Assembly (NCBI RefSeq): GCF_007713735.2
Contig: NZ_VMNW02000094.1
Span: 1 to 32,804, forward strand
Length of the DNA stretch: 32,804 bases
Direction of reading: 5' to 3'
Source of the DNA: Amycolatopsis acidicola
GTDB lineage: Bacteria > Actinomycetota > Actinomycetes > Mycobacteriales > Pseudonocardiaceae
This document shows positions 1 through 6,178 of the stretch, one piece after another (position 1 is the stretch's first letter; every line of letters starts with the position of its first letter). The position numbers were made by a program, and so were the translations under genes. The notes under the pieces were generated by a model. It was not told the DNA's origin. It saw only the letters and a program-made list of their open reading frames with translations, and ran no database searches.

Positions 1-108
1 ACCCCCGGCGGACGCACGCCGCGCGGCAGCGTCCCCACCACTTCGGCGCTGTCCTCGCCAGTGACCACCTCAGAACCCCCGGCGGTGCAAGCGCACAGCC
101 CACCGTAA
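1..108. other. Unresolved ORF edge at left end of window
   Basis: The first ~108 bases can be read two ways. On the plus strand, frame 1 is open from the edge to a TAA at 106-108 and would give a Ser/Thr/Pro-rich C-terminal tail (…TTSALSSPVTTSEPP…). On the minus strand an open frame leaves the window to the left, possibly starting at a GTG near 73 with somewhat higher GC at third positions. That would place it directly downstream of the small membrane ORF at 136-276 on the same strand. Nothing in either peptide identifies a family, and I cannot decide between them from this fragment. Confidence 0.25.
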
Positions 109-135
109 GCGGCTCCGCCACTTACAAAACAGAAC

Positions 136-276
136 CTAGTCCCGGTTCTCCCCAGTGGCCCCGTCGAGCCTTGCCTCGGCGGGGTCCTTTCTTGCGCGGA
201 ACCGGCCACTCACCACGGCCAGCGCCAGGTACGCCAGCGCGAGGAGCAACATCGCCGCGCCTGCCAGCAACATCAT
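136..276 (-). CDS. Small single-pass membrane protein, 46 aa
   Basis: This short minus-strand ORF has a strong Shine-Dalgarno-like GGGAGGTGGGAG directly before tandem ATG codons (274-276 and 271-273) and a TAG stop at 136-138. The product begins with an almost purely hydrophobic stretch of about 22 residues (Leu, Ala, Met, Val). A basic, charged tail follows (SGRFRARKDPAEARLDG…). That pattern fits a single transmembrane helix with a cytoplasmic C-terminus by the positive-inside rule. Codon use is GC-rich at third positions, as expected for a real gene here. Very small subunits of transporters and of respiratory or divisome complexes look like this, but no family can be named. If a minus-strand gene lies at the window edge it could form an operon with this one. 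Confidence 0.6.
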   Translation of the reverse strand: MMLLAGAAMLLLALAYLALAVVSGRFRARKDPAEARLDGATGENRD

Positions 277-340
277 CTCCCACCTCCCATCGCGCCTGTA
301 CCCACTGAGACGTGCCGATCATGGATTCCGTTGCGAGGCT

Positions 341-394
341 TTTTCCACCGCGGTCCACAGCCTGTGCACAGAGTTGTCCACAGGCTGTGGAGAA
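341..394. promoter_or_regulatory. Cluster of DnaA-box-like nonamers inside an inverted repeat
   Basis: A perfect 13-bp inverted repeat has arms TCCACAGCCTGTG at 354-366 and CACAGGCTGTGGA at 379-391, with a 12-nt spacer. Within and next to it are several matches to the actinobacterial DnaA box TTGTCCACA. There is an exact match at 374-382, an 8/9 match on the reverse strand at 386-394 (TTCTCCACA), and 7/9 matches at 341-349, 351-359 and 362-370. Five boxes in 54 bp is far above background. dnaA and dnaN are not in the window, so this is more likely a DnaA-binding or titration site, or a DnaA-responsive promoter element, than the replication origin. It lies between the small membrane ORF (minus) and the XRE regulator (plus). 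Confidence 0.5.
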
Positions 395-505
395 GTTCGC
401 CGGCACCGATCCGGACAAAAGTAGGCGGATACGGGCCGCAGCCGATCCGCTCGAAGCGATCTGTCTCCGCCGTGGCTGTGTTCGGATTGGTGGCGAACGG
501 CGCCG

Positions 506-518
506 TAGACTGTGGACA
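506..518 (+). promoter_or_regulatory. Leaderless promoter -10 of XRE regulator
   Basis: The hexamer TAGACT (506-511) matches TANNNT and ends 6 nt before the ATG at 518, so transcription would begin at or next to the start codon. No Shine-Dalgarno is present. This supports the ATG at 518 over the in-frame GTG at 512. Confidence 0.45.
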
Positions 519-763
519 TGGTGCGAGTGCCGCTGACCGATGCCGAACGTGCTCGCGGCGAGCGGCTCGGCGCCGTTCTCCGCGAAGCGCGGGGCGCCCG
601 GAGCATGGTCGAGGTCGCGGCCGAGGCCGGGATTTCGGTGGAAACGTTGCGAAAGATCGAAACCGGGCGCATCCCCACGCCGGCTTTTTTCACGGTGGTC
701 GCGCTGGCCGACGCGGTCGGCCTGCCGCTGGAAGCCTTGCGGGGCGCGGTACCCACGGGTTAG
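518..763 (+). CDS. Small XRE-family helix-turn-helix regulator
   Basis: This 81-residue protein is essentially one Xre/Cro HTH domain. Helix 1 lies around residues 10-25 (ERLGAVLREARG). The HTH core follows at about 30-50 (MVEVAAEAGISVETLRKIETGRI), and two closing helices carry PTPAFFTVVALADAVGLPLEAL. The IETGRIPTP segment is the typical turn of this family. It is expected to bind DNA as a dimer in the cytoplasm. There is no sensor domain, so any signal must act through a partner or protein level. It stands alone, downstream of the DnaA-box-like cluster and convergent with pckG, with the shared terminator at 853-884 between them. The leaderless -10 decides the start. Its targets are unknown. 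Confidence 0.8.
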   Translation: MVRVPLTDAERARGERLGAVLREARGARSMVEVAAEAGISVETLRKIETGRIPTPAFFTVVALADAVGLPLEALRGAVPTG

Positions 764-852
764 CTGATCGACGCGCAAACCGCGCGCTGCCAAGAAGTTC
801 CGGCCTCTGCGCCCCTTCTCCGTCCATTCGCGACAGACGGCCCGAACGCGAA

Positions 853-884
853 ACAGCCGGCTTCCCGCGAGGGAAACCGGCTGT
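853..884. terminator. Bidirectional intrinsic terminator between XRE gene and pckG
   Basis: The arms ACAGCCGGCTTCCC (853-866) and GGGAAACCGGCTGT (871-884) pair over 14 bp with a single C/A mismatch and a GCGA tetraloop. It lies 18 bp past the pckG stop and 90 bp past the XRE gene stop, so it can serve both convergent units. There is no long U-tract, as is usual in actinomycetes. Confidence 0.75.
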
Positions 885-901
885 TCGCGGTGAGAAAGCG
901 C

Positions 902-2725
902 TTACGCCAGGCGGGACTTCAGCGAGTCCAGCTCGTCGCGCAGGGTCGACGGGACCTTGTCACCGATCTTGTCGAACCACTCCTCGATGAGCGGGATCTC
1001 CTGGCGCCACTCCTCGGGCTTCACGTCGAGGGCGGCCTGGATGTCCTCGAGCGGCTCGGAAAGGCCCTCGGTGTCGAGGTCCTCGGCGCGGGGCACGAGG
1101 CCGACGGGGGTCTCGACCGCGCCGGCCTTGCCCTCGATCCGCTCGACGACCCACTTGAGCACGCGCGAGTTCTCGCCGAATCCCGGCCACAGGAAGCGCT
1201 TGTCGTCGCCGCGGCGGAACCAGTTGACGTAGAAGATCTTCGGCAGCTTGGTGCCGTCGGCGGACTTGCCGAGCTCGATCCAGTGCTTGAAGTAGTCACC
1301 GGCGTGGTAGCCGAGGAACGGCAGCATCGCCATCGGGTCGCGGCGGACCTCGCCGACCTTGCCCGCGGCGGCGGCCGTCTTCTCCGAAGACATGGTGGCG
1401 CCCATGAACACGCCGTGCTGCCAGTCGCGGGCCTCGTTCACCAGCGGCACCGTGGTGGCGCGGCGGCCACCGAACAGGATCGCCGAGATCGGCACGCCCT
1501 GCGGGTCGTCCCACTCCGGCGCGAGGATCGGGCACTGCGACATCGGGGTGCAGTAGCGCGAGTTCGGGTGCGCCGCCTTCTCCTCCGACTCCGGCGTCCA
1601 GTCCTGCTGCTTCCACGAGGTCAGGTGCTCGGGCTTGCCCTCCATGCCCTCCCACCAGACGTCACCGTCGTCGGTCAGGGCCACGTTCGTGAAGACCGTG
1701 TTGCCCTTCTCGATGGTGTGCATGGCGTTCGGGTTGGTGTGCCAGTCGGTGCCGGGCGCGACGCCGAAGAAGCCGAACTCCGGGTTGACCGCGTAGAGCC
1801 TGCCGTCCTTGCCGAACCGCATCCACGCGATGTCGTCACCGATGGTCTCGGCGCGCCAGCCGGGGATGGTCGGCTGCAGCATCGCCAGGTTGGTCTTGCC
1901 GCAGGCGCTGGGGAACGCGGCGGCGATGTAGTACGCCTTGTTCTCCGGCGAGATCAGCTTGAGGATCAGCATGTGCTCGGCCAGCCAGCCCTCGTCACGG
2001 GCCAGCACCGAGCCGATGCGCAGCGAGAAGCACTTCTTGCCCAGCAGCGAGTTACCGCCGTAGCCGGAGCCGTAGCTCCAGATCGTGCGGGTCTCCGGGA
2101 AGTGCGTGATGTACTTCGTGTCGTTGCACGGCCACGGGACATCCTTCTCGCCCGGCTGCAGCGGCTTGCCGACGGAGTGCAGCGCCGGCACGAAGGCGCG
2201 CTCGGTGCCGTCCTCGGTGATGAACTTGTCCAGCGCCGCCTTGCCCATCCGCGTCATGACCCGCATCGACGCGACCACGTAGGCGAAGTCGGTGATCTCG
2301 ATGCCCAGCTTCGGGTCGTCGGAGCCGAGCGGTCCCATGCAGAACGGGATGACGTACATCGTCCGCCCGCTCATGCAGCCCCGGTAGAGCTCCGTCATGG
2401 TCGCGCGCATCTCGTCCGGGTGGGTCCAGTTGTTCGTGGGCCCGGCGTCCTCTTCCTTCTCCGAACAGATGAAGGTGCGCTCTTCGACGCGCGCCACGTC
2501 GCTGGGGTCCGAAGCCGCCCAGAAGGAGTTCGGCTTCGCCTTCAGCGGCACGAAGGTACCGGCTTCGACGAGTTCGGAATTGATCCGCGCGGCCTCTTCC
2601 TCGGAGCCGTCGCACCACACCACCCGGTCCGGAGTGGTCAGCTCGGCGACTTCCCGCACCCACGCAAGGACACCGCTGTGCGAGGTCGGCGCCTTGTCCA
2701 GTCCCGGGATGGCTACTGCAGTCAT
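902..2725 (-). CDS. pckG: Phosphoenolpyruvate carboxykinase (GTP)
   Basis: This enzyme converts oxaloacetate and GTP to phosphoenolpyruvate, CO2 and GDP, the entry step of gluconeogenesis and an anaplerotic control point in the cytoplasm. The 607-residue length is the normal size for the GTP-dependent family. Visible hallmarks include the family P-loop FPSACGKTN near residues 271-279 with its reactive cysteine (C275), the metal-binding GDDIAWMRF around 296-304, a conserved LLGKKCFSLRI block near 228-237, and FGFFGVAPGT. The start ATG is preceded by AGGAGAAGGA, a strong ribosome-binding site. It is monocistronic, with its own terminator (853-884) and a long structured upstream region (2726-3021). 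No key residue appears to be missing. Confidence 0.97.
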   Translation of the reverse strand: MTAVAIPGLDKAPTSHSGVLAWVREVAELTTPDRVVWCDGSEEEAARINSELVEAGTFVPLKAKPNSFWAASDPSDVARVEERTFICSEKEEDAGPTNNWTHPDEMRATMTELYRGCMSGRTMYVIPFCMGPLGSDDPKLGIEITDFAYVVASMRVMTRMGKAALDKFITEDGTERAFVPALHSVGKPLQPGEKDVPWPCNDTKYITHFPETRTIWSYGSGYGGNSLLGKKCFSLRIGSVLARDEGWLAEHMLILKLISPENKAYYIAAAFPSACGKTNLAMLQPTIPGWRAETIGDDIAWMRFGKDGRLYAVNPEFGFFGVAPGTDWHTNPNAMHTIEKGNTVFTNVALTDDGDVWWEGMEGKPEHLTSWKQQDWTPESEEKAAHPNSRYCTPMSQCPILAPEWDDPQGVPISAILFGGRRATTVPLVNEARDWQHGVFMGATMSSEKTAAAAGKVGEVRRDPMAMLPFLGYHAGDYFKHWIELGKSADGTKLPKIFYVNWFRRGDDKRFLWPGFGENSRVLKWVVERIEGKAGAVETPVGLVPRAEDLDTEGLSEPLEDIQAALDVKPEEWRQEIPLIEEWFDKIGDKVPSTLRDELDSLKSRLA

Positions 2726-3021
2726 TCCTTCTCCTGACTATCGACGGGAGAAGCCCGCGACCGGACGTGGCTGTCCGGAAGCGGGCTCCATCGCCGGCTA
2801 CCGAATGGCTTCGCGCACCGGCTGGCGACCGGTGTGCTGGAAATTGGGATTCCACGAGAGTAGCCGGGACTACCCGCTCCAACCGAGGCCCGAGCTGTCG
2901 GTTCTCTCACAAGAACGATCAGGGAATCGATTCAGATATCGCTGAACCGGCCTAGCGGAAAAAGGTTTCCGGTCCGGCCGTGATCTTCCCGATACCTGTA
3001 CCCCGTTGGCCGGAAGTCAAA
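2726..3021 (-). promoter_or_regulatory. pckG upstream region with inverted repeats
   Basis: About 300 bases without a gene separate pckG from the terminator of the DUF6802 gene. A possible -10 for pckG is TACTCT on the minus strand (2857-2862), which would give a leader of roughly 125 nt; no convincing -35 is visible. Inverted repeats that could be operators lie at 2813-2837 (GCGCACCGG / CCGGTGTGC, one mismatch) and 2931-2946 (TTCAG / CTGAA). The hairpin at 2752-2787 is listed separately. I cannot assign a regulator. Confidence 0.35.
2752..2787 (-). promoter_or_regulatory. Hairpin in the pckG 5' leader
   Basis: On the plus strand the outer arms AGCCCGC (2752-2758) and GCGGGCT (2781-2787) flank inner arms CCGGAC (2761-2766) and GTCCGG (2773-2778), with a 2x2 internal loop between them and a 6-nt apical loop. 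It ends 26 nt before the pckG ATG and leaves the Shine-Dalgarno exposed. It could be a transcript-stability or attenuation element, or a DNA operator. Confidence 0.4.
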
Positions 3022-3059
3022 AACCGGCCGGCGCCGGGTTTTCCTGGCGCCAGCCGGTT
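3022..3059 (-). terminator. Intrinsic terminator of the DUF6802 gene
   Basis: The arms at 3022-3035 (AACCGGCCGGCGCC) and 3046-3059 (GGCGCCAGCCGGTT) pair over 14 bp with one mismatch around a 10-nt loop. On the minus strand the hairpin is followed by TTTGACTT, giving a U-rich tail. It lies 33 bp after the DUF6802 stop. Confidence 0.75.
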
Positions 3060-3092
3060 GTCAGTGGAGTCCGATGTGGGTGTTTTGCGGCC

Positions 3093-3800
3093 TCAGTTCT
3101 GTGAGATCCACTGCCCGGTGGCGGAGTCGATCTTGGCGACCCCTTCGACGGTGTCGTGCCCGGCGCCGCCCCAGAGCTGGTCGCTGTCCGCCGGGACGGA
3201 CGCGGTGACCCCGTTGGCGCCGTTGGCGCCGGTGGTCTCGGTCCACTCGCCGGGGCCGGTGTGCTCGTAGGTGGTCGACTCGCCTTCCGGCGTGATGATC
3301 GTCTGCACGTCGGCGCTGCCGTCGCCGTCGGTGTCGGTGAACATCCGGGTGTTGCCGTCGTCGTCGGTCACGACCGCGGTGTCCGCGGTGCCGTCGTGGT
3401 CGGAATCCACCGTGGCGGCGCCGAGATCCACCGTGCCGTCCGCCATGTCGGCGGTGATGTCGCCCTGGTGCCCGGCCTGACTGTCGGTGTCCGTGGAGTC
3501 CGTGCCGCCTTCGCTGTCGGCGACCCAGTCACCGGTGGCCTCGTCGAACTTGGCCATCTCGACGATGTTGCCGTCGGTGTCGGTGTGCAGGTACTCGTCC
3601 GCGTGCCCGTCGCCGTCGGTGTCGACGTATGCCGTGGTGGTGCCGTCCTCGTTGTCGAGGCGGACCGCGTCGTTGTCCCCGTCGTGGTTGAGGTCGAGGT
3701 TCTCCTCGGCGGTGTAGCTCTGACCTTCGACCGAGATCTCCATCTCGCCCTGGTGGCCAGTGTCCGTTGAGTCAGCGCCGCCAGTCTCGTCGATCCACAC
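3093..3800 (-). CDS. Acidic DxDxDG-repeat protein (DUF6802-like)
   Basis: This very acidic 235-residue protein consists of two ~93-residue repeats (about 2-92 and 92-186) and a partial third (187-235). Each repeat runs W-…-DSTDT…HQG, then Asp-rich loops, then a GDW/GEW close. Calcium-type loops are DLNHDGDND (36-44), DTDGDGHAD (60-68), DSDHDGTAD (132-140) and DTDGDGSAD (156-164), resembling dockerin or thrombospondin type-3 loops. There is no signal peptide or membrane segment, so it is probably cytoplasmic or exported by a non-classical route. I recognise the pattern as that of actinobacterial DUF6802 proteins, whose function I do not know. I chose the GTG at 3798-3800 because it is preceded by GGGGAG and starts the first repeat exactly; the longer ORF upstream overlaps the dynamin stop. 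Confidence 0.75.
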   Translation of the reverse strand: MWIDETGGADSTDTGHQGEMEISVEGQSYTAEENLDLNHDGDNDAVRLDNEDGTTTAYVDTDGDGHADEYLHTDTDGNIVEMAKFDEATGDWVADSEGGTDSTDTDSQAGHQGDITADMADGTVDLGAATVDSDHDGTADTAVVTDDDGNTRMFTDTDGDGSADVQTIITPEGESTTYEHTGPGEWTETTGANGANGVTASVPADSDQLWGGAGHDTVEGVAKIDSATGQWISQN

Positions 3801-3847
3801 GGCCCGGTTCTCCCCACTCTCAAGGTCACTGTCGAGAACTTGGACTA

Positions 3848-3877
3848 ACCGTATTCCGGTTCGGTTCCCACGCACAA
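3848..3877 (-). promoter_or_regulatory. Promoter of the DUF6802 gene
   Basis: Minus-strand TTGTGC (3872-3877) and TACGGT (3848-3853) are separated by 18 bp, placing a start near 3841 and leaving a ~40-nt leader before the GTG at 3800. The -10 overlaps a small inverted repeat, AACCG / CGGTT (3847-3861). This suggests the gene can be expressed independently of the dynamin operon upstream. Confidence 0.4.
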
Positions 3878-3879
3878 CC

Positions 3880-3899
3880 GACCGGCTGCCCGGCCGGTC
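3880..3899 (-). terminator. Weak hairpin over the IniA-like dynamin stop codon
   Basis: GACCGGC (3880-3886) and GCCGGTC (3893-3899) form a 7-bp stem that includes two bases of the stop codon at 3898-3900. There is no U-tract, so any termination is probably partial and read-through into the DUF6802 gene is possible. Confidence 0.25.
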
Positions 3900-5733
3900 A
3901 GCGCTGTTCGCGAACCGTCCGGATCCGGGAGAGCAGGCTCTCCGCGCGATCACGCGCGTCCCCGGCCTCCTTGACCCGTTTCGTCAGGTCAGCGAGCTTC
4001 CGGGCCCGCTCCTGCGCATCCATCTTGATCGCTTTGTCGACTTCTTTGAGCTCGGCCTCGATCGACTCGATCCGGCGGCCGAGCGCGTCGTCCAGCGCGA
4101 GCGAAAGCTGCTGTTCGGCTTCGATCAGCTGCTCGGCGACCAGCTGGTCCAACGTGGAACGGGCGTCCGCGATGGATTCGACGAGCCACTGCCGCATGTG
4201 CTGCTTGTCCGCCGCGTGCCGCCGGGTGCGGGCCATCCACCAGCCTGCGCCGAGGCCGATCACGATGGTCGCCGGGAGCACGACCGGGTTGAGCAGGGCG
4301 ACACCGGCCAGCGGCAGCGCGGCTATCTTGCCCGCGCCCACCCCGCCGGAGACGCCCATGAACACCAGCAGCTTGTCCTCCGGCGTCGGCGGGCGCTTGT
4401 CCGGCGGGCGCAGCACCACCTGCGGCCCGCCCGCGCGCAGGAACTGGGCGCGGATCACGTCCAGCTCCTCCGGGGAGAACAGTTCGGACAGCGCGACGTC
4501 GGTGACCCTGTTCAGCCGCAACGCCATCGTCGCCGAAACCCGCTGGGAGATCATCTGCAGCGCGGCGTCCACCTGCTGCGGCATCGCGTGCAGCTGTTCG
4601 CGCTTCGCCGCGTCGATCTGCTGGCGGAAGTACGACTGCGCGTCCCGCATCTGGCGGCTCGACTCGTGCCCGAGGTCGACGCGGGCGCGCTGGATCTCGC
4701 CGCGGAGCTTCAGCTGCCAGCCGCGAGTGGAGGAGCGGCGCTCGGTGGCCAGCTGATCACGCCTGCCGCGCAGGGTTTCGGCCTCCGCTTCACCAGAGGA
4801 CAACGCGCGCTGCTCGGCCTTGAGCGTCGAGTGGCGTTCGCCGAAAGCGCTCGACAACGCGCGCAACGTGTTCGCTTCGCCCAGCATCGCGGAGCGGCCG
4901 ACCACCAGCTCCTGCAACCCGCCCTGCAACGCGATCACGCCGGACCGCTCACGCAACATCGCGGCCGCCTGCTCGTTCGGCGCGCCGCCAGCCATCTCGA
5001 ACATCCGCGCAGAAACCGGGTGGAAGACCGCGTCGGCGAACCGGGGCGCGTACTCGGCCAGCAGCCTGCGGTCGTCCTCCAGCACCTGCCGCCAGCCGCG
5101 GAACTGGTCCGTTTTGGACAGTGCGAACAACACCGTCTCCACGCGATCGCCCATCCTGCCGAGGAAATCCAGCTCCCCGGCGGTGAACGGCGAGGACGCG
5201 TCGACGACGAAGAGCAGCGCGGTGGCGTTCGCGGCCGCCTCCATCGCCAGCTCGCCGTGCATCGAATCCAGCCCACCGACCCCCGGAGTGTCCACAAGGG
5301 ACACTCGCTCCAGCAGCGGCACCGGACCGGTCACCTCGACGTAGCGGGGCGGGATCTGGCCTTCCGGGAACTCGTGCGCCGCCGACGTCCACCGGACCAG
5401 CTCACCGAGCGGGATGCCGACCGGCGCGAGCTGGCCCGGATAACAGGCCTGGGCCGCCCATTCCTCGGCGTGATCGAAGACGAGGTACGCCGACGTCGCG
5501 ACGTCCGCGTCCACCGGCGACAGGCCCGGCATCGCGAGCAGGGCGTTCACCAAGGAGCTCTTGCCGCGGTTGGTCTCGCCGACCACCACGATCGACGGCT
5601 TCTTCGGCCGGGCGCGGCGGATGTCCTCGACCCATTTGGCCGCGGCGGGATCGTTCTCGCGCAGCAGCGTCAGCAGCGCCTCCCTGGCCTGCTTGACCTG
5701 GGTGGGCAACGACGAGATCGAGGCGGCTGTCAT
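3898..5733 (-). CDS. Dynamin-family GTPase, IniA-like
   Basis: This 611-residue large GTPase has G1 GETNRGKS (52-59), G3 DTPGVGG (148-154) and G4 SKTD (206-209). A long helical stalk region follows. A hydrophobic segment around 455-497 (two short hydrophobic stretches joined by a Pro-rich turn) precedes a C-terminal charged coiled coil (IEAELKEVDKAIKMDAQERARKL…). This is the layout of mycobacterial IniA, a bacterial dynamin that binds and remodels the cytoplasmic membrane and is linked to isoniazid and cell-envelope stress. It is the last of three coupled genes; its ATG overlaps the stop of the GrpE-like gene as ATGA (5730-5733). Tandem bacterial dynamins usually work as hetero-oligomers, so the IniC-like protein at 6179-7720 is the likely partner. 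Function is inferred from the family. Confidence 0.85.
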   Translation of the reverse strand: MTAASISSLPTQVKQAREALLTLLRENDPAAAKWVEDIRRARPKKPSIVVVGETNRGKSSLVNALLAMPGLSPVDADVATSAYLVFDHAEEWAAQACYPGQLAPVGIPLGELVRWTSAAHEFPEGQIPPRYVEVTGPVPLLERVSLVDTPGVGGLDSMHGELAMEAAANATALLFVVDASSPFTAGELDFLGRMGDRVETVLFALSKTDQFRGWRQVLEDDRRLLAEYAPRFADAVFHPVSARMFEMAGGAPNEQAAAMLRERSGVIALQGGLQELVVGRSAMLGEANTLRALSSAFGERHSTLKAEQRALSSGEAEAETLRGRRDQLATERRSSTRGWQLKLRGEIQRARVDLGHESSRQMRDAQSYFRQQIDAAKREQLHAMPQQVDAALQMISQRVSATMALRLNRVTDVALSELFSPEELDVIRAQFLRAGGPQVVLRPPDKRPPTPEDKLLVFMGVSGGVGAGKIAALPLAGVALLNPVVLPATIVIGLGAGWWMARTRRHAADKQHMRQWLVESIADARSTLDQLVAEQLIEAEQQLSLALDDALGRRIESIEAELKEVDKAIKMDAQERARKLADLTKRVKEAGDARDRAESLLSRIRTVREQR

Positions 5734-6173
5734 CGCTTCGTGTATACCGTGACGACCGGCGCGCGCAGGAGCCTTTCGTGATCGGCGAACCCGACCACCT
5801 CGGTCTCCGCGACCACCCCGTCCAACGCCGGATCGTCGGTGGCGACCGCGCCGCCTGCCTCGTGCAGCGACGGGTCGAACCGCTGGCCGTCAGGGCGCAC
5901 CGCGGTGACGCCTATCCCGGCAAGGCCCTGTTCGATCCGCTCGACGACGCCGCCGCTGCGGGCCCGGTCCAGCGCGTAGAGACAGAGCTGAATGAGCGTC
6001 TGGCGATCCGCCAGCGCCCGCTCCAACACCGAGTTCACATCGGCGTTGGACGCACCGTCGGCGGCCGCGGTTCCGTCCGCTTCCTCGATGATCTTCGCCA
6101 TGCTCTGCGCGGGGATCTGTCCGGTCGGGTCCTCCGAACCCGGACCAGGATCCCTCCGAAACCACGAAGGCAC
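5730..6173 (-). CDS. Short GrpE-like nucleotide-exchange-factor protein
   Basis: This 147-residue protein has a C-terminal half that matches the GrpE beta-wing head: a GV…G..FDPSLHEA motif, then GGVVAE-type strands and LLRAPVVTVY near the end. GrpE opens the nucleotide pocket of DnaK/Hsp70. The long N-terminal dimerising coiled coil of canonical GrpE is missing; only a short Pro/Gly-rich segment and two helices (about 35-70) precede the head. It sits between two dynamin genes, overlapping the downstream ATG (ATGA). Two GTG starts are possible. The one at 6173 has GGAGG 8 nt upstream and is preferred; the one at 6182 overlaps the upstream stop as GTGA. No hsp70 gene lies in the window, so its partner is unknown and it may instead act on the GTPases. 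Confidence 0.7.
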   Translation of the reverse strand: MPSWFRRDPGPGSEDPTGQIPAQSMAKIIEEADGTAAADGASNADVNSVLERALADRQTLIQLCLYALDRARSGGVVERIEQGLAGIGVTAVRPDGQRFDPSLHEAGGAVATDDPALDGVVAETEVVGFADHERLLRAPVVTVYTKR

Positions 6174-6178
6174 CGCCC

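Noticed and set aside
341..394. Reading the DnaA-box cluster as the chromosomal origin
   Set aside because: dnaA, dnaN and the usual neighbouring genes are absent and five boxes in 54 bp is too few and too compact for an actinomycete oriC.
890..2737. Long plus-strand open frame of 615 codons
   Set aside because: It is the antisense shadow of pckG; the peptide is Arg/Val/Asp/Leu-rich with no family motif, and open antisense frames are expected at this GC content.
3760..5781. Long plus-strand open frame of 673 codons opposite the IniA-like dynamin
   Set aside because: It is the antisense shadow of a gene with clear GTPase motifs; composition is Arg/His/Gln-rich and no start has a ribosome-binding site or -10.
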